Source: Apricaphanius iberus
Lineage: Eukaryota; Chordata; Actinopteri; Cyprinodontiformes; Aphaniidae
Assembly: GCA_028564705.1 (NCBI GenBank)
Contig: JAPXFQ010001662.1
Location: 5,330,001-5,394,000, forward strand
Direction of reading: 5' to 3'
Length of the DNA stretch: 64,000 bases
Below, piece after piece: positions 1 to 12,900 of the stretch. Within the stretch, counting starts at the first letter, position 1; each line of letters begins with the position of its first letter. The translations under genes and the position numbers were made by a program. A model generated the notes under the pieces. That model saw only the letters and a program-made list of their open reading frames with translations, was not told the origin of the DNA and made no database searches.

Positions 1-2516
1 GTTATCTGCACTTCACATTGCCACAGTCCAAGGTGAAGCAGCTCCATTCACACCTTGTCTTCACTTCTAACTGTACTTACTGCCCCATCTAGACAGCTGA
101 GCTTCTTTGATTAAGTCTGTGGATGTGCTTCCTCTTCGACTCAGGCTGCCTTCTTACACCCCACTAACTGCTTTATAAACAACCTCCACTAGGGTTTACT
201 CTGTTTCTGCTTCTGCTTCCCAATTTCAGCCCATCTCCAATCAATGATTGCGTGAAGTGTTCATATAGCCTCACGCTGTCAGTTGACATTACAGTCATGG
301 CGTGTGCACACACTTCACACCTCAGAGACAGACTGAAACATTTTCCAGCACCTACACCGTCTTTGCAAGTTTAACTTAGCATATGTAAGAGGAAATAGGC
401 TGTCTTTGAAACTGTTTGCTTGTAGACATTTTCTCATAACATGTCACAATTGCAAGATTTTTGTGCTTTCAGAAAGAGCACAGTATAGACATTTCTGTGA
501 AAAGAATTTGGCTCCTTACAGATTTCCTTGATTTTGCTTTTTTAACAAACTCAAAATTGGTTTTCAAATGATTATTTAATTTATTAAGAGAAAAATGCTT
601 TCCAAATCATCCCATCCCTATGTGAAAATGTCATTTTATTGAATCAAGAAATTACTATGAATAACAGTAATGCTAATTTTGGTAAGTTAAGTTTAATTTG
701 ACTCAGGTGTGATTACCACTGGACCAGTAGAATTTAAAAAATGGGTCAGATAGAACGTCTCTTACAGCATGAAGGAGGCTGAAAGATATCAGAAAGCAAC
801 GCATTATGTCCCAATCTGAGTCCGAGCAGATGAGAAACAAAGTCAGTGAAATCTTTTCTGGAAAGGTTAACAGAGCCAATTCTAAGGCTTTGGGTCTCCA
901 GTGAATCGTCACTGTTCTCTAGAACTGCATGGTGTCAAAAACAATAATTATTTGCAATGCTTTTAATGATGTGACAACAATACAGAGAACAATTAACTGA
1001 CGTTTTTTTTTCAGGTTTTTTTCTTTTCCATCACACAATGCCTCCAACAATCTTTAAAAGCTTTAATATTTCAGCAATTAATCATAATTCTTCGACTTTT
1101 GCCTTTAGGGGTCCTAATGCCTCACTTCCTGAACGGAACAGCAATGGTTCGGTATGGTTCAGTTTGGTATTTTGACTGTTTCCATTGTAAAAAAATGGCC
1201 CATACAACCAACTTATGCCGCACCATTCCTGTGCCTCTTTCAGTTGTGGGTCAGCATAAGACATACTAGTGCATTAGGCGTTCTGGGTTTGACCCCACCT
1301 GCCCAATTGCGGTAGTACCTCCATTTGGGCGCTAGGCCCCCATTGAAAAGCATTGGACTTTAGACACGTTAAAAAAAACTTTAATGCCTGGTTTCAAATT
1401 ATTATTATTTTACTTTATATTGCTACATATTCCTCCTGAGATAACGCTGGGCTAGTCAAAAAAATAGAAACCAGGCTGGTTTTCGTAAGATAATTTTTTG
1501 AAATCTTGCATAATTAATGAGGGGGCCGGACTTGATTGACAGGCTGTTTCGTTTGAATTTAATTATAGTAACACTACATTTTAATAATTATTTCAAGTTA
1601 CTAGTTCTTAAATTTTGAGGTTTGAGAAATAGGAGAACCGTCGGAGGAGCGCAAATACGGCAGCAGTCAGGCATGGGGCTATTAGCCTTTAGCTTAGTTA
1701 GCCAAGTTTAGCATCAGAGCTAAAGACGAGGGAGCAGAATGGGCGTGATTACGACCAAACTACACGCCCATACATGCCCAGCGAGGGCAGAGTCTACAGT
1801 GAAGATCCCGCCCCTATACCCTTTTTAGGAATATGCTCGTCAGAGCTGGGGAGGAGGAGTCTGTAAATCCGCCATGAATTCCCCCATATGAACGTGTGTC
1901 ATTCTGGTAAACGGGGAGGAGTGAGGAGACGTTGTCTATTCTTTTTTACAGTCTATGGTGATGCCTGACACTTCAAATATAATACCCCACCAGATATTGC
2001 ATTCAAGCAAACCTTTGCAGTTGTTTAAAACATAAACTGACCCTGCGGGGTGGGTGGGCATGTTTATGATTCAACAATAAGAGAGAGAAAAGACAAAATG
2101 GCATCTGTCACAGAGCTTTAAGTTAGAAACCATTTCTGTAAGAAAAATAAATAAATAAAAGCCTGCCGTTTCCAAAAGCGCCTCACAGATCTCCAACACA
2201 TGTGAAAATATTTAATAGACTAAAAAGACAAAAGGTGAAGTTTTATGGAACCTTTTTTACATCTGGTGTAAATCCAGACAGCATTTTTAAAAAAACATCA
2301 TGCTTATACTGGGGCGGCTTTGCTGCTTAAACATCTGGTCAACTTGTCATAATTAAAGAAACTCTAAATTCTACTCTCTTGCTGGAAATGATAATGATAA
2401 TGAAGTGGTAATGTCTGGCCATCAGACGTTGTGGCATGGTTGCTGAAAGGCTGTTTATGCTCGTATAGAGTCATCTTCTTCCGTTGACAAGATGCGTCTT
2501 GTCTTAACTTTTGCAG
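1..2516. other. Gene-free stretch, probable intron of the first gene
   Basis: No supported coding exon is visible. The stretch ends at an acceptor (polypyrimidine-poor, TTGCAG at 2511-2516), so much of it is probably intron of the gene whose exon follows. It holds AT-rich DNA and some repeat-like text: around 1090-1370 (a stretch resembling the ends of teleost DNA transposons, with a lone B-box-like motif near 1287) and a GC-richer block at about 1620-1940 that looks like a dispersed repeat. I could not place these in a family. Confidence 0.4.
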
Positions 2517-5164
2517 GGGAAGGTGTGTTTTGATGAAGACCAACTTGAGCAGGTGTGTGAGTACCCTTCAGAGACCTTCATGCTGATGTCAAGCCCCCTC
2601 CCTTACGACCTTGAGAAAAAAGAGAAGGAGGCCCATAAGGATGATGGTGCAGGTGAGGGGGCAGCAGTTGTATTGAAAAGCATGAAGAGCAGAGGGACTG
2701 CAACTGGACCTCGCCTGAAAGTCGGTCAGTGTCAACCCCGTCTCAGAAGACATAAAGTGTAATAAATGTTTTCAGTATGTCTTACAGATGTCCACATGGC
2801 CATGAGAAATCTCCAGGGTTTGACTTCATTCTGTTAAAAAAAAGATGTTTAGTCAAGTTTTTTCTCCTGTGGAAGCTGCAGTTGGTATCATGAAGTAGAA
2901 AACACATGGGGAAAAACAGTAAACAAACATGTATACAGGTATATATCCTCACCTCTAATATACTGACTACTTTTGCAATCCAAAAGTTGGGGGTTTGACT
3001 CCAGCATGTCACAAGTTGATTTACCCTGGGGAAAGGACTTAACCACATCTTGCCTACCAGTCTACATGTCTGTGTTTTAACATGTGAGAGGTTGTGAGTG
3101 TATTTCATTGAGCGTGGCTCTAGTTTGAAGTACTTTCAGTAGTTAGTATGAAAAGAAAAGTACAATATAAATACAGTTCATTTACCATATACACATTACT
3201 GAAATATGCTGCTTTATTATTAATATTTTTAGGTTTGGCATACGTTTTTTCCCCCCCAGTTTTTTTGTCTTTTTTTTTTACTCTGCAATCACAGCCGTAT
3301 TAGATATTTAACAAATTGTATAAAACTCCTTTTTTTTATTAACTGTACGATTTGCTCCTGGAGGTAGCACCAGTTGTTTGTACAAATATTTGGACTCTGA
3401 ATGGTGTTTATTATTATTACTATTATTTAACTTTGTATTTCTAAACTGTTGTGGTCAAACAACATTTCAGGTATTCAAACTGTGTGCTAGCATAATAGGG
3501 ATTATACCCTGTCATGTGAGTCCCTGCCACTGCTTGAATAAGACATAATCTATAAGAAGGGAAAATTAATAGTTTTGTGCAACTTCCACCAAGTTTTATT
3601 GATGTGGAAGGGATATTTTTTATTTAAGTAATCTTAAGGTGAGGAGACCTCTGACTTCCAAAATTGATATTTGATAGCATAGGGTGTTTATGTTGATTTT
3701 TCCAGCTTGGAACTCCAACATTTCTATTTCCTATTACATATTTCTTAAAATGAATGCGACAGCTTATTTTGGTCTCAAAACCTTTTTTTTAATATACTGT
3801 TTATTCCTAATAGTATTTATCTGCCTATAAGGTGATTTGTTTGATTATTAAAAGCATTTAAATTGGTGGAAATTAAACTCTAGCAAGTTGTTTGTTAGCA
3901 TACTAATAGGCTTTGCTAACACATTAGTCTGGAACAATGAATTGAAATATCTCAAAATCTTTTTTAATGCTGCTTATTTCCCCTATGTAATTTCAGGATC
4001 TGTTCAAGTTTGTTATGTATTCACTGGGAGTATTTTAAAGTGTCTCTCTAAGTTATCAAAGTAGTTTTCTTTAGCATGCTATTTAATATTGCAGATATCA
4101 GTTAGTTAATGCTTCAAGAGGAATGCTGCTCTGTATATTTATTTTCAATGTTGTTTATTAGCGCGATGCCTTTAAGAACGTTCACATTATTTATTTAAAG
4201 CATATAAAGCAAAAAATATATTACAGTATGACAGAGTTAGCCTTTCTTAAGCATAGTTAACATTCAAGTTTGCTTCAGATCTAAGGGGGATGTTTTAGCT
4301 TTAAAAGGTTTGAACCTGTCTTTGATTTATTTTGAATGTCTACAGTATATTAATCCAGTTTGGATTTGTTTAGATAATTTTGAAGTGATTCAAAAAATCT
4401 TCCCAAATTACAACATTAGACTACCTTTGACATACTATTAATATTATGGAGATAAAATAAATAAATAAAACCCCTGAAAGGCCCAAACAAGGTTTTAAAA
4501 TCTCTTTTCTACAGTTGATTTAGCCTACATCTTAGTTAACACAATGTATGTTCTTATTAATTACATTTAATGTAAGTAAAAAAAGAAATGACTCAAGTTA
4601 ATTCTCATTTAGCATGGTCTTTAGCATTGTAGTGAACTTTTTGCTAAAGCTTTAAGAGTACCTCTGCTCGCAGCATTTTTTTAAACTCATTTTGTTATGC
4701 ACATGCATGTACTGGATTTTATGACTTTTAGTCTAACTAGTAAAAGTTTATCCCCATATGATCAATTGAGTCTTCCTTTAGCATGCTAGTTAGCTTCAAA
4801 ATTAGGAGTATTGTAACCATTTACATCATTACCTTGCTAAAGGTTTTTGTGCTGATATTTTAATCTCTAGTTTTAAAGCAGAACATATAGATGAATAAGA
4901 ACTGGTCTTCTTAGAAAATAAGGTACAATTGCAAATAAATATGTAAATAAAAGGTGATCAATGTGGGCAAGCTCATTATAAAGAAGAAGAGTAAAACTAT
5001 ATAGAAATTATGGAAATTCTGTCTTTTGCAAAGCCACAATTGGTCATTTTAATGAATGCTAATTAAATTTAAAATTTACTTGTATTCAAAAATCCAATAT
5101 CTATTAAATATTCACTTTAATTTCCTTTCATCTCTGTCTTCCAGATGAGTCTTGCCCTCGGTAG
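2517..5164 (+). CDS. Last two coding exons of an unrecognised gene (partial)
   Basis: Two exons are seen: 2517-2724 and 5145-5164 (ending in TAG at 5162-5164). The first follows TTGCAG and ends before GTCAGT. One base carries over so that the last exon reads Asp-Glu-Ser-Cys-Pro-Arg-stop. The visible C-terminus, about 75 residues, is hydrophilic and charged. It has an acidic start (FDEDQLEQV), a YPSE tetrapeptide, and a Lys/Glu-rich then basic tail. No membrane segment or enzyme motif is visible. The YPSE-containing segment vaguely recalls the C-terminal part of the taperin/phostensin (PP1-binding) family, but this is a weak impression and no name is assigned. Upstream exons lie outside the window. 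The reading frame runs on past 2724 to a stop near 2762, so an unspliced or alternatively spliced end is also possible. Confidence 0.5.
2725..5144 (+). other. Intron with SINE-like insertion and recurrent AGCATG text
   Basis: This is the intron between the two exons of the first gene, AT-rich with no coding evidence. A SINE-like repeat is at about 2950-3190. From about 3480 to 4850 short motifs related to TTTAGCATGCTA recur at roughly 3487, 3894, 4073, 4610 and 4777, as if a unit had been duplicated and diverged. Confidence 0.45.
2950..3190 (+). repeat. SINE-like dispersed repeat
   Basis: A B-box-like GGGTTTGACTCC (2991-3002) is followed by text that recurs widely in fish genomes. It ends with a tail reading TATAAATACAGTTCATTTACC. 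The order (tRNA-like promoter half, body, conserved 3' tail) fits a tRNA-derived SINE. The A box is degenerate and no target duplication was found, so the limits are approximate. Confidence 0.45.
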
Positions 5165-6017
5165 AAGCCAATCATCTTCAACAAAATTGCCCATGTGATG
5201 AGATCATCTACAGTTTATCAAAAAAATCATATAATTGTTTTTATTGTCTATTGATTTATTGGTTTGTTGTATTCCCTTTGGCATGTAGAATCAGCTCAGT
5301 TAGTTGGGTTAAAGGGAAATAATTTTGTTTACCGTGGGAACATTTGCTTTAAGGGAAACTGAGGTACAGCTGTGAATGTTAAAGCATGGTACTTAGGTTA
5401 AAAAAAACTCTCAGGTGTGAACAGTTGAGTGATGAAGATCACTGGTCTATGCAATAAGACGAAAGAAAAAAGATGTTATTTTTCAGCTAATATATTTTAT
5501 AGTTTCTTCTATATTTGTTTTTTGCAGTGTTAGTTTGCTATGAATAAAATAGACTTGAAGTGATTTTTTTATGTCATCTGGATCTATGTGCCTGCTGGAT
5601 TAGCTCATACAGATGACCTAAAGATCAGTTTAATGTAAACTATTAGTTTAAAGCATGTTTATTAAACCTCCTACCATTTGGTTGTGCTGCAATGTGTGAC
5701 ATTGTTGCTCTTATTTTAGGTTTAATAGAGCCTTGCTGTTTACAGAATAAGGTTGTGAATATGGACTCTGTCAAAGGTTTTATTTTTGAAGTTTTTACTA
5801 TATAAATGTTGACTAAATGGATTCCATGAGAGGAGGATTTTATAACAGCCCAGATAACAGATGCACTTCAGCATATTACAGCTGATTTTGAACCTTTATA
5901 ATGTTTTATGTAATTTAAAACGTTTTAAGTGGTGAAATATGGTGCAAATTCTGTGCAAATTATCATTTTGCTATAATGGTTGAAGAAGCTGGCTTCAGTA
6001 GAGAAAAAGCTAATAAA
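5165..6017 (+). other. Probable 3' UTR of the first gene with two polyadenylation signals
   Basis: AT-rich DNA after the stop at 5162-5164. AATAAA occurs at 5543-5548 and 6012-6017. The second is followed by a GT-rich stretch (TTCTTTGTGCTGGTG), the usual downstream element, so the transcript may end near 6030. Confidence 0.45.
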
Positions 6018-6369
6018 GTCTTTTAAAACGGTTTTATGTCCTGTTCTTTGTGCTGGTGATGAGAAGTGAGTGTTGCAGAAATGTTTCTCTACAGTTTCTA
6101 TTTTCGATCAAAACTACTTTTCCCAGATGTCTTTTCAAAATGATTTTAGTAGGCTACTAACTTTCTTTGAAGTATTGGGGATTATGAAAGTATGCTTTTG
6201 TTTAAATGGAAGCTTCTGGTTGACTCTTATACTTGTCACCAGATATCCCACATTATATATTCCATGAAGAAATCAGTTATACTTTTTCAAAATATTTTAA
6301 ATGGATGATTTAGTAAAGTGCTGTAAAATGCATCCAATGACTTTGTTCAAATAACCCATAAAACTTCTT

Positions 6370-8205
6370 ATCTTATCTTAGTCTTATTCAACTTTATTGT
6401 CATTTAGCAAAGTACAGGTACATAGCCAATGAAATGCAGTTGACATCCAACCAGAAGTGCAAAGAAGCATTAAGTACCAAGTGCAGGTAGAGTATGGCAG
6501 TGTAGACAATATATAAATAGTGTACAGTATATGGTTGGGTAATACTGGTTATCCAAGTGACATGTCTACAGAGATTGAGTGGAGTATATACAGTATGCTG
6601 AGTAAAAATATGTATACAAGTAATATACATATGTACAGTATATTGCACAGGTTTATAGGCAGGAATGGAATATAAAAATAACAAGTAACAATAATAAGTG
6701 TATATACAGCATTGAAATTGTGTATTAGTAAACAGTAGTAAACAGTACAGGAGTGAAAAAGCAAAAAAATTTAAAAAAGAAGATTTCACTACTCTTTGTA
6801 GTGCCTTGCGATCGACAGCATTGCAGTTGCCGTACCATACAGAGATGCAGTTAGTGAGTATGCTCTCGATGGTACAACGGTAGAAGTCTGTTAGGATCCT
6901 GGGGCATAGGTGTGCTTTCTTCAGAGTTCGTAGAAAGTGAAGGCGCTGATGTGCCTTCTTCACCAGGCTGGAGGAGTTGAGAGACCATGAAAGATTCTCA
7001 GTGATGTGTACTCCAAGGAACTCAAAGCTAGACACTCGTTCCACCTCAGCACCGCTGATGTGGAGGGGGACGTGTGCCCTGCTCTTCGCTCTCCTGTAAT
7101 CCACAATGAACTCCTTGGTCTTCTGGGTATTGAGTGCCAGGTTATTGTCTTTGCACCACAGAGCTAGATGCTGCACCTCATCTCTATATGCTGTTTCATC
7201 CTCCCCTCTGATCAGGCCCACTACTGTGGTGTCATCTGCAAACTTGATTATAGCATTGGAGCTATAGACAGGGGCGCAGTCGTGGATGAATTGGGAGTAG
7301 AGCAGGAGGCTCAGCACACAGCCCTGTGGCACGCCAGTGTTCAGAGTGGTGATGGAAGAGGACAGACAACCTATTTTAACAGTCTGGGGTCTGTTAATAA
7401 GGAAGTCCGTAATCCAGCTGCAGAGTGAGTTGTTGATGCCAAGCTGGGTGAGCTTGGAGATCAGCTTGGAGGGGATCACAGTATTGATTCTGAACTGAAA
7501 TCAATGAACAGCATTCTGACATAAGTATTGGGACTGTCCAGATGGGTGAGTGCCAGATGGAGTGCTGTTGTTATGGCATCCTCTGTTGATCTCTTGCGAC
7601 GGTAGGCAAGTTGATATGGGTCCAGCGTAGCAGGCAGACATGATTTCAGTTCTGAGAGGACCAGCTTCTCAAAACATTTCGTAATGATGGGAGTCAGTGC
7701 AACTGGGCGGAAGTCATTCAGATCTTTGGCAGCGGAGTGTTTAGGCACCGGAACAATAGTCGCAAACTTAAAGATGTGGGGGACTGTTGAGTTTGCCACT
7801 GACATGTTAAAGATGTTGGTGAAGACACCTGCCACTTGCTCCGAGAAGGCTTGCAACACACGTCCGGGGACGCCATCAGGGCCAGCAGCTTTCCGAGCAT
7901 TTACCCTGCCCAGGATATTGCATACCTCTGAGGTGGAAAATTGGAGTATGTCCTTGTCCGGTGAAACAGCTGGCTTGCAGGCAGCCGCGATGTTCTCCCG
8001 GTCAAAACAAGCGTAAAAGTGGTTCAGCTCGTCTGGGAGGGAAGTAGTGGAGAGTTGTTTGGGGATTTGTTGGTGATTGTATGTAGGCCTTGCCACATAC
8101 GCCGGGGGTGGGAGGAGTTTAAATGCTCTTCAATCCTTTCCTTGTAGTGGAGTTTGGCCCTGGATATGCCTTTCCTCAGGTTGGATATAGCCGCCAAACT
8201 TGTCT
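6370..8205 (-). mobile_element. 5'-truncated non-LTR retrotransposon (CR1/L2/Rex-like LINE), broken RT
   Basis: The minus strand encodes reverse transcriptase of the jockey/CR1/L2 group. Reading from 8096 downwards, recognisable blocks are RKAAGPDGV, NDFRPVALTPI, LAYRRKRSTEDA and LFIDFSS. After a frame change near 7485 come [21 protein letters not shown] (the catalytic Asp-Asp) and FEFLGVHI. The frame change falls inside the FSSAFNT block, where about one base is missing. No endonuclease domain is present, so the 5' end was lost, as is common in LINE insertion. The 3' UTR runs to a short CTTAT-type tail near 6362-6390 on the plus strand. The element is dead as it stands. Confidence 0.85.
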
Positions 8206-9530
8206 ACGAACAAAATGAAAAATATTTTGTAAAAGTTAGAACCTCACTTAAACCTAATAGATCCCAAATTTTTTGCACACATATGGTTATATTGTACTGA
8301 ATAAGAGATTAATTAAAGAAATGAGGAAAGACATATATTCATGTGATTATTTTAACAAAATAGGAAATACACACATTTTATGGAAATAAAAAAACAGTAC
8401 ACAAAGTATAAAACAACTTTGTAACTTTGCTAAATACAGAAATAATTACTGATTATTTTAATGGACAAATTATTTTAGTTTCAACCAAAGATTTAATTAA
8501 TTATTTACATATTTACAAGAAGTTTGATGCTGTTTTATTTATGTAATATAATAGTTACAATCTTATTTGAAGTTATTTTATTTTTATTTCTTTTTTTTTA
8601 TACGAATCAGTAATGATTTATTGGACAGATGATTAAAAAATGTATGTATTGTTTATGGAAATCAGATATAATTATAAAGACACTTTTTTATTATTTCATG
8701 CCATCTTATTCATACATTTATATATGTGACAATTTAAAGAAAATGAAAAGATGAATAAAATATATTTAGAAATTTATTTAGAAAATTCTTCAACCAGTTA
8801 ATCTTATATATATATATATAATTATTTAGATTTAGAAAGAGCATCCTCTATCATTAAATGTATAAATCATCAATTAAAATGTAAAACTATTATTTGTCAA
8901 AATAACATGTGTTCTAAATCAATTTATTCATCCATCTATACGTTATATATGCGGTTTATTCTCAAAGGGTGGTGGGGGGCCTGGTGCCTATCTCCTGGGA
9001 TCATTGGGCAAGAGGCAAGTTCCACCCTGGACAGTTTGCCACATCATCCCAGGGCAGAGGCAAGCACACACACTCACACTTAAGGGCAATTTAGGGAGAC
9101 CAAACAGGACATGAATTTGGATGGTCAGAGGAAGTAACTGGAGGGAATACATGCATACAAAGGGAGAACATAAAAGCTCTTTTTCAAGATTTGAAAGCAG
9201 ACCTTCTAGAGAGGTGACAAATTAAGTCAATACATCAATTTAATTTGGTCAGCCCTAACCATCAAAATCAGTTGACGGGGCCAATGAATTGTTATTTCAG
9301 AAGGTGAGTTAACAAATCAGATGTTAGCCATAGTGAAAGTTTACAACATATCTTGGAACCATGAAACAAGTGGGAAAAAGTGAAATTATATTTGCTTGTG
9401 ATATAAATTTTTTTATTTTTAGACGCAATTAACAGTGTATATTAACTATGCATAATTTAAGTTAAAAGTATATTTTATTTAAAAGATTAGATGTGTAAAT
9501 ACTGATCTATTAATTGTGGCCCTTTTGTTG
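8206..9530. other. AT-rich intergenic DNA with one dispersed repeat
   Basis: No gene is visible. 8206-8920 is very AT-rich with a short TA run near 8806. 8925-9180 is a common teleost dispersed repeat, listed separately. The rest holds nothing I recognise up to the GC-richer promoter region of the next gene. Confidence 0.5.
8925..9180 (+). repeat. Common teleost dispersed repeat
   Basis: The text runs from CATCCATCTATACG through a GGTGGTGGGGGGCCTGGTGCC block, CACACTCACACTTA and GGCAATTTAGGGAGACCAA to GGGAGAACA. This order recurs many times in teleost genomes as a LINE-tail or SINE-like repeat. It is diverged here and its class is not settled. Confidence 0.5.
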
Positions 9531-9534
9531 AGAG

Positions 9535-9970
9535 AACGGGCGTAACAGCGGCACCCTTTGCCCAAACGGGGTACTGCAGCCTGAGTTCGCGGGTCTCACA
9601 CGTAGCTGTTTACGGAAACATTTTACGTCAGCACGTGTTCAGCGGCGGCGACAGGCTGCAGCAGTAGTCTTCCTTCGAGCTTCTGTCCACTACGTGAGGC
9701 TCTGCATGCACCCTACACGAAGGAACAACCACGGGAGAGAAGACGTGTTGTTTTCCGCCCCGAAACGACGACTTCCCTCAGAGAGCTGTGCGTCGAGCGA
9801 TGAGGGCCGCCGTGTGGCTCCACGGCGGAGAAGTAGGAGGCGGTCAGGGCTTCATTTTGGCAATCTGACGCTGCGCGGTCCGAGATATAAACGTCTGTGG
9901 ATATAAAAGGAGAAGGTGCCTTTTTGTGCCCACGCATGCTCCACGGAGTGAGGCGCTGATCCGAGGAAAT
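9535..9970 (+). promoter_or_regulatory. Promoter and 5' UTR of the CRAT-family gene
   Basis: A GC- and CpG-richer island stands out of AT-rich flanks just before the start codon at 9971. A TATA-box-like TATAAAAG lies at 9902-9909, with a weaker TATAAA just upstream near 9886. Transcription would begin around 9930-9940, giving a 5' UTR of 30-40 bases. The ATG is preceded by A at -3. No specific factor site is claimed. Confidence 0.55.
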
Positions 9971-12900
9971 ATGATTTTCAAGAATATTCACCCGAGAACT
10001 TGCAGAGCATGGCTGTCTCTGGTAGGTCTTTTGTTTTGTGGAGTTGTTTTCATGCCGTTTCTGTTGACCTTCCTCTAGCCTCAGTGACAAATGGACACTC
10101 GTCGGCTATTTCTAACAGCACCACAGCTGGTGAGCAAATAGGAAGTAGCGGATCTTGTTTCCAAATTTCCTGCTTGTGATCCGCTCCGTGGACGCGGTTT
10201 GCGTTTGGTCAAACTCCGGTGGCAGACAGTCAGGCGTACAGTGAACAGATAAACACACTCTGCTCCTCTTTGTGCAGGTTTCTCCGAGGCAGGAACCGTG
10301 TTTCTACTCCACGGTGCCCCCCCAGCCGGTGCCCCCGCTGACCCAGACCCTGCAGGGCTATCTGAGGGCCCTGGAGCCCCTGCTGCCCCCGGAGGAGCTC
10401 AGCCACACCCGCAGGACGGTGCAGGAGTTCGGGAGGCCCGGAGGGCTGGGACAGCGGCTGCAGGAGGGGCTGGAGAGGAGAGCCAGGCACACCAAGAACT
10501 GGGTGTGTGAAGCAGACACATGTGAAAGCTGGTTATGGGCGGATGCATCGTTGCTATTGGTTAAAAATTAAACCTAAAGTCCAGGATGACTGGAAAACAC
10601 AGAAAGCGGGTCTCTGAAGTTACTGAATGAATCAGACAGAAGTGTCATAGCAGGGAAGCTACAATAACGGACAAATGCTCACAAAAATCAAAAAAGTGCA
10701 ACTACATTCATCTGGTAATGATAATAGACCATGCCATCTTATATTAACCATGTTCCAGTTTCATACTGGGAATATTTGCCTAATTCCCCCTAATCTATAC
10801 TGGAATGATGAGTGATTTGGTATTGCAAAAAAAAAAACAAATATTTAGGAGAAAATGTACTGCCTGTAAAATGATATGTCAAATGATAGCTAAATAAATC
10901 TCAGGTTCATAAACAACTAGAAGTTTATTTTACAGTAAGTAAACACAATATTATTATAAATTACCTTAACCGTATAAAGTCGAATAAATCTTATTAATCG
11001 CACTTTTTACTTGTAACCATAATTTTTTATTATTAAGAAAAATGACAAAGTTTAGGAAGGACATACTGAATTTAAAATAAATGGAAATTTTTCAAATAAT
11101 TGAAAGTTTTTATCAAAATGTCAATATTTAAGGGGTACTTTGTCATTTCAAATATTATGAGGTTTAATGAAAAAGGAAACTGTTCAAATTAGATGGTAAT
11201 ATAAACGTAGATTATAAAAAATGGTTTAGATGTATTTATAAATGCAGCTGTTTGAATTGAAACATAGCTGAATTAACTATGAATGAATAATAAGTTTAAA
11301 GATTTTAATCCAGAGAAATTATCTAAAGAAATGTATGCATGTGAAATGAATCATTTTATCTTTTTTTTTTTTCATCCAACTCATTTTGTATTTTGCAGAT
11401 AAACTAATTTAAACTAAAATTTACATTTTATTCAAACATTAAATTATGGTTCCCTGCCTCTCGCCAATGACTTGATGGATGGATGTTAAATTTAGTAAGT
11501 ACTACTGATACAATATGTATACATTAAATGTATTTAAAATACTTTTATACATTAATAACTTAATTTATGTAACGGTTATGCTACATAAAAATGTAGATGT
11601 TTTATATTGGTACTGAAAATGCAATACTTGTGTACAAAATTCATAAAACTTTGGAAAAATCTTAAGAAAATAAATATTAGAAGAAGAAAAAAAATGACTA
11701 AATTATTAAGGAAGCAGTGAATAATATCATATAGATAATATTATCTCTATGTTTGTGGAGGGGCCTAGCCTCTTTGGGTCCCGGCTTGATCTTGAATTTC
11801 CTCACTTAACTCTTGGTCGAACTCTTGGTCGTCCTTCCAGATCTCAGACTGGTGGGTGCAGTGGGCGTACCTGGAGAGCAGGCAGCCTCTTGCGGTGCAC
11901 TCCAACCCGGCCATCTCGCTGCCCCGCAGGGATTATAATGACTGGAGGAGCCAGCTGCTGTGAGTCCTGATGGTGACACTTTTCCTACCGTTAGACACAT
12001 AATCAGCAGCGACAAACATGCCTGAAAAAGCTGTTTACTTGTCTGGTTAAGACTTCCTTATCTGTGTTGAATAGAGCAGTGGTAGTCAAGTCGTTGGGTC
12101 TTGTTTTCTTCTGCAGAAGGGTCAGATAATAGAGGCGTCACTTATCAGGAGAGGATGCATTCTGGCTGATAACTATTAAACATGAGAGGAATGTGGACAG
12201 AAATGTACTGAACAGGCAGTTTTTCCCTAAACAGACTATTTTATCTCAGAGGTGAGGTCACAGGGGTACCGCTGCCTTCATTAAATGTTCAATAATCCTG
12301 TTTCTTTTTCGCAGATTTGCATCAAAATTGATCGCAGCAGTTCTGGACTTCAGAGCCAAAATGAACAGGTGAGTTTTATGTTATAATAACTCAGTAGGAA
12401 CACATGGAAGTCATCCTTCTTCCTCTTTTCAGGAGCTGCAGGTATCATTTTGCAACCTTGTTGTTGTCTGTCTTCTTGAGTTTCATCCAGCTGGCGTCGC
12501 CGTGTGTTCGGCTGCCATATGAAGTTAATCTGTGGCTAAATTTACTTGGACTGACAGTAAGAGTATCTGCAGCTCAGTACAGGGACCTGATCTGAAACCT
12601 TAATGGATTATAGGATATGAACATGCTGTTAACCTCCTGATGTATGTTAGTTTTAGTCATTTATTCACGGATATAGGTTTTCCATTTTAGTTTATCAGTA
12701 ATTTTTGCCATTTCTCTGATTTATTCAATGTTTATTAGCTCACTGCTAGGACTGGTTACAATATTTTAAACTCTAAATTAAAAGTTTCTAATATGTTGAA
12801 TACCTCATGCCTTTGAGCTCAAGATCCAGTGGTGATTTCCATCAACAGAGAGGTCTATCATTATAATTACCATTATTTGAAATCATTCAAATTTTCCTGT

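Noticed and set aside
1270..1310. tRNA gene (GGGTTTGACCCC B-box-like motif)
   Set aside because: No A box or cloverleaf could be drawn upstream; likely chance or a worn repeat.
7168..8016. Plus-strand ORFs opposite the LINE at 6.4-8.2 kb
   Set aside because: Shadows of the minus-strand reverse transcriptase frame.
10230..10490. Minus-strand and second-frame ORFs over CRAT exon 2
   Set aside because: GC-rich coding exon produces long shadow frames; no homology.
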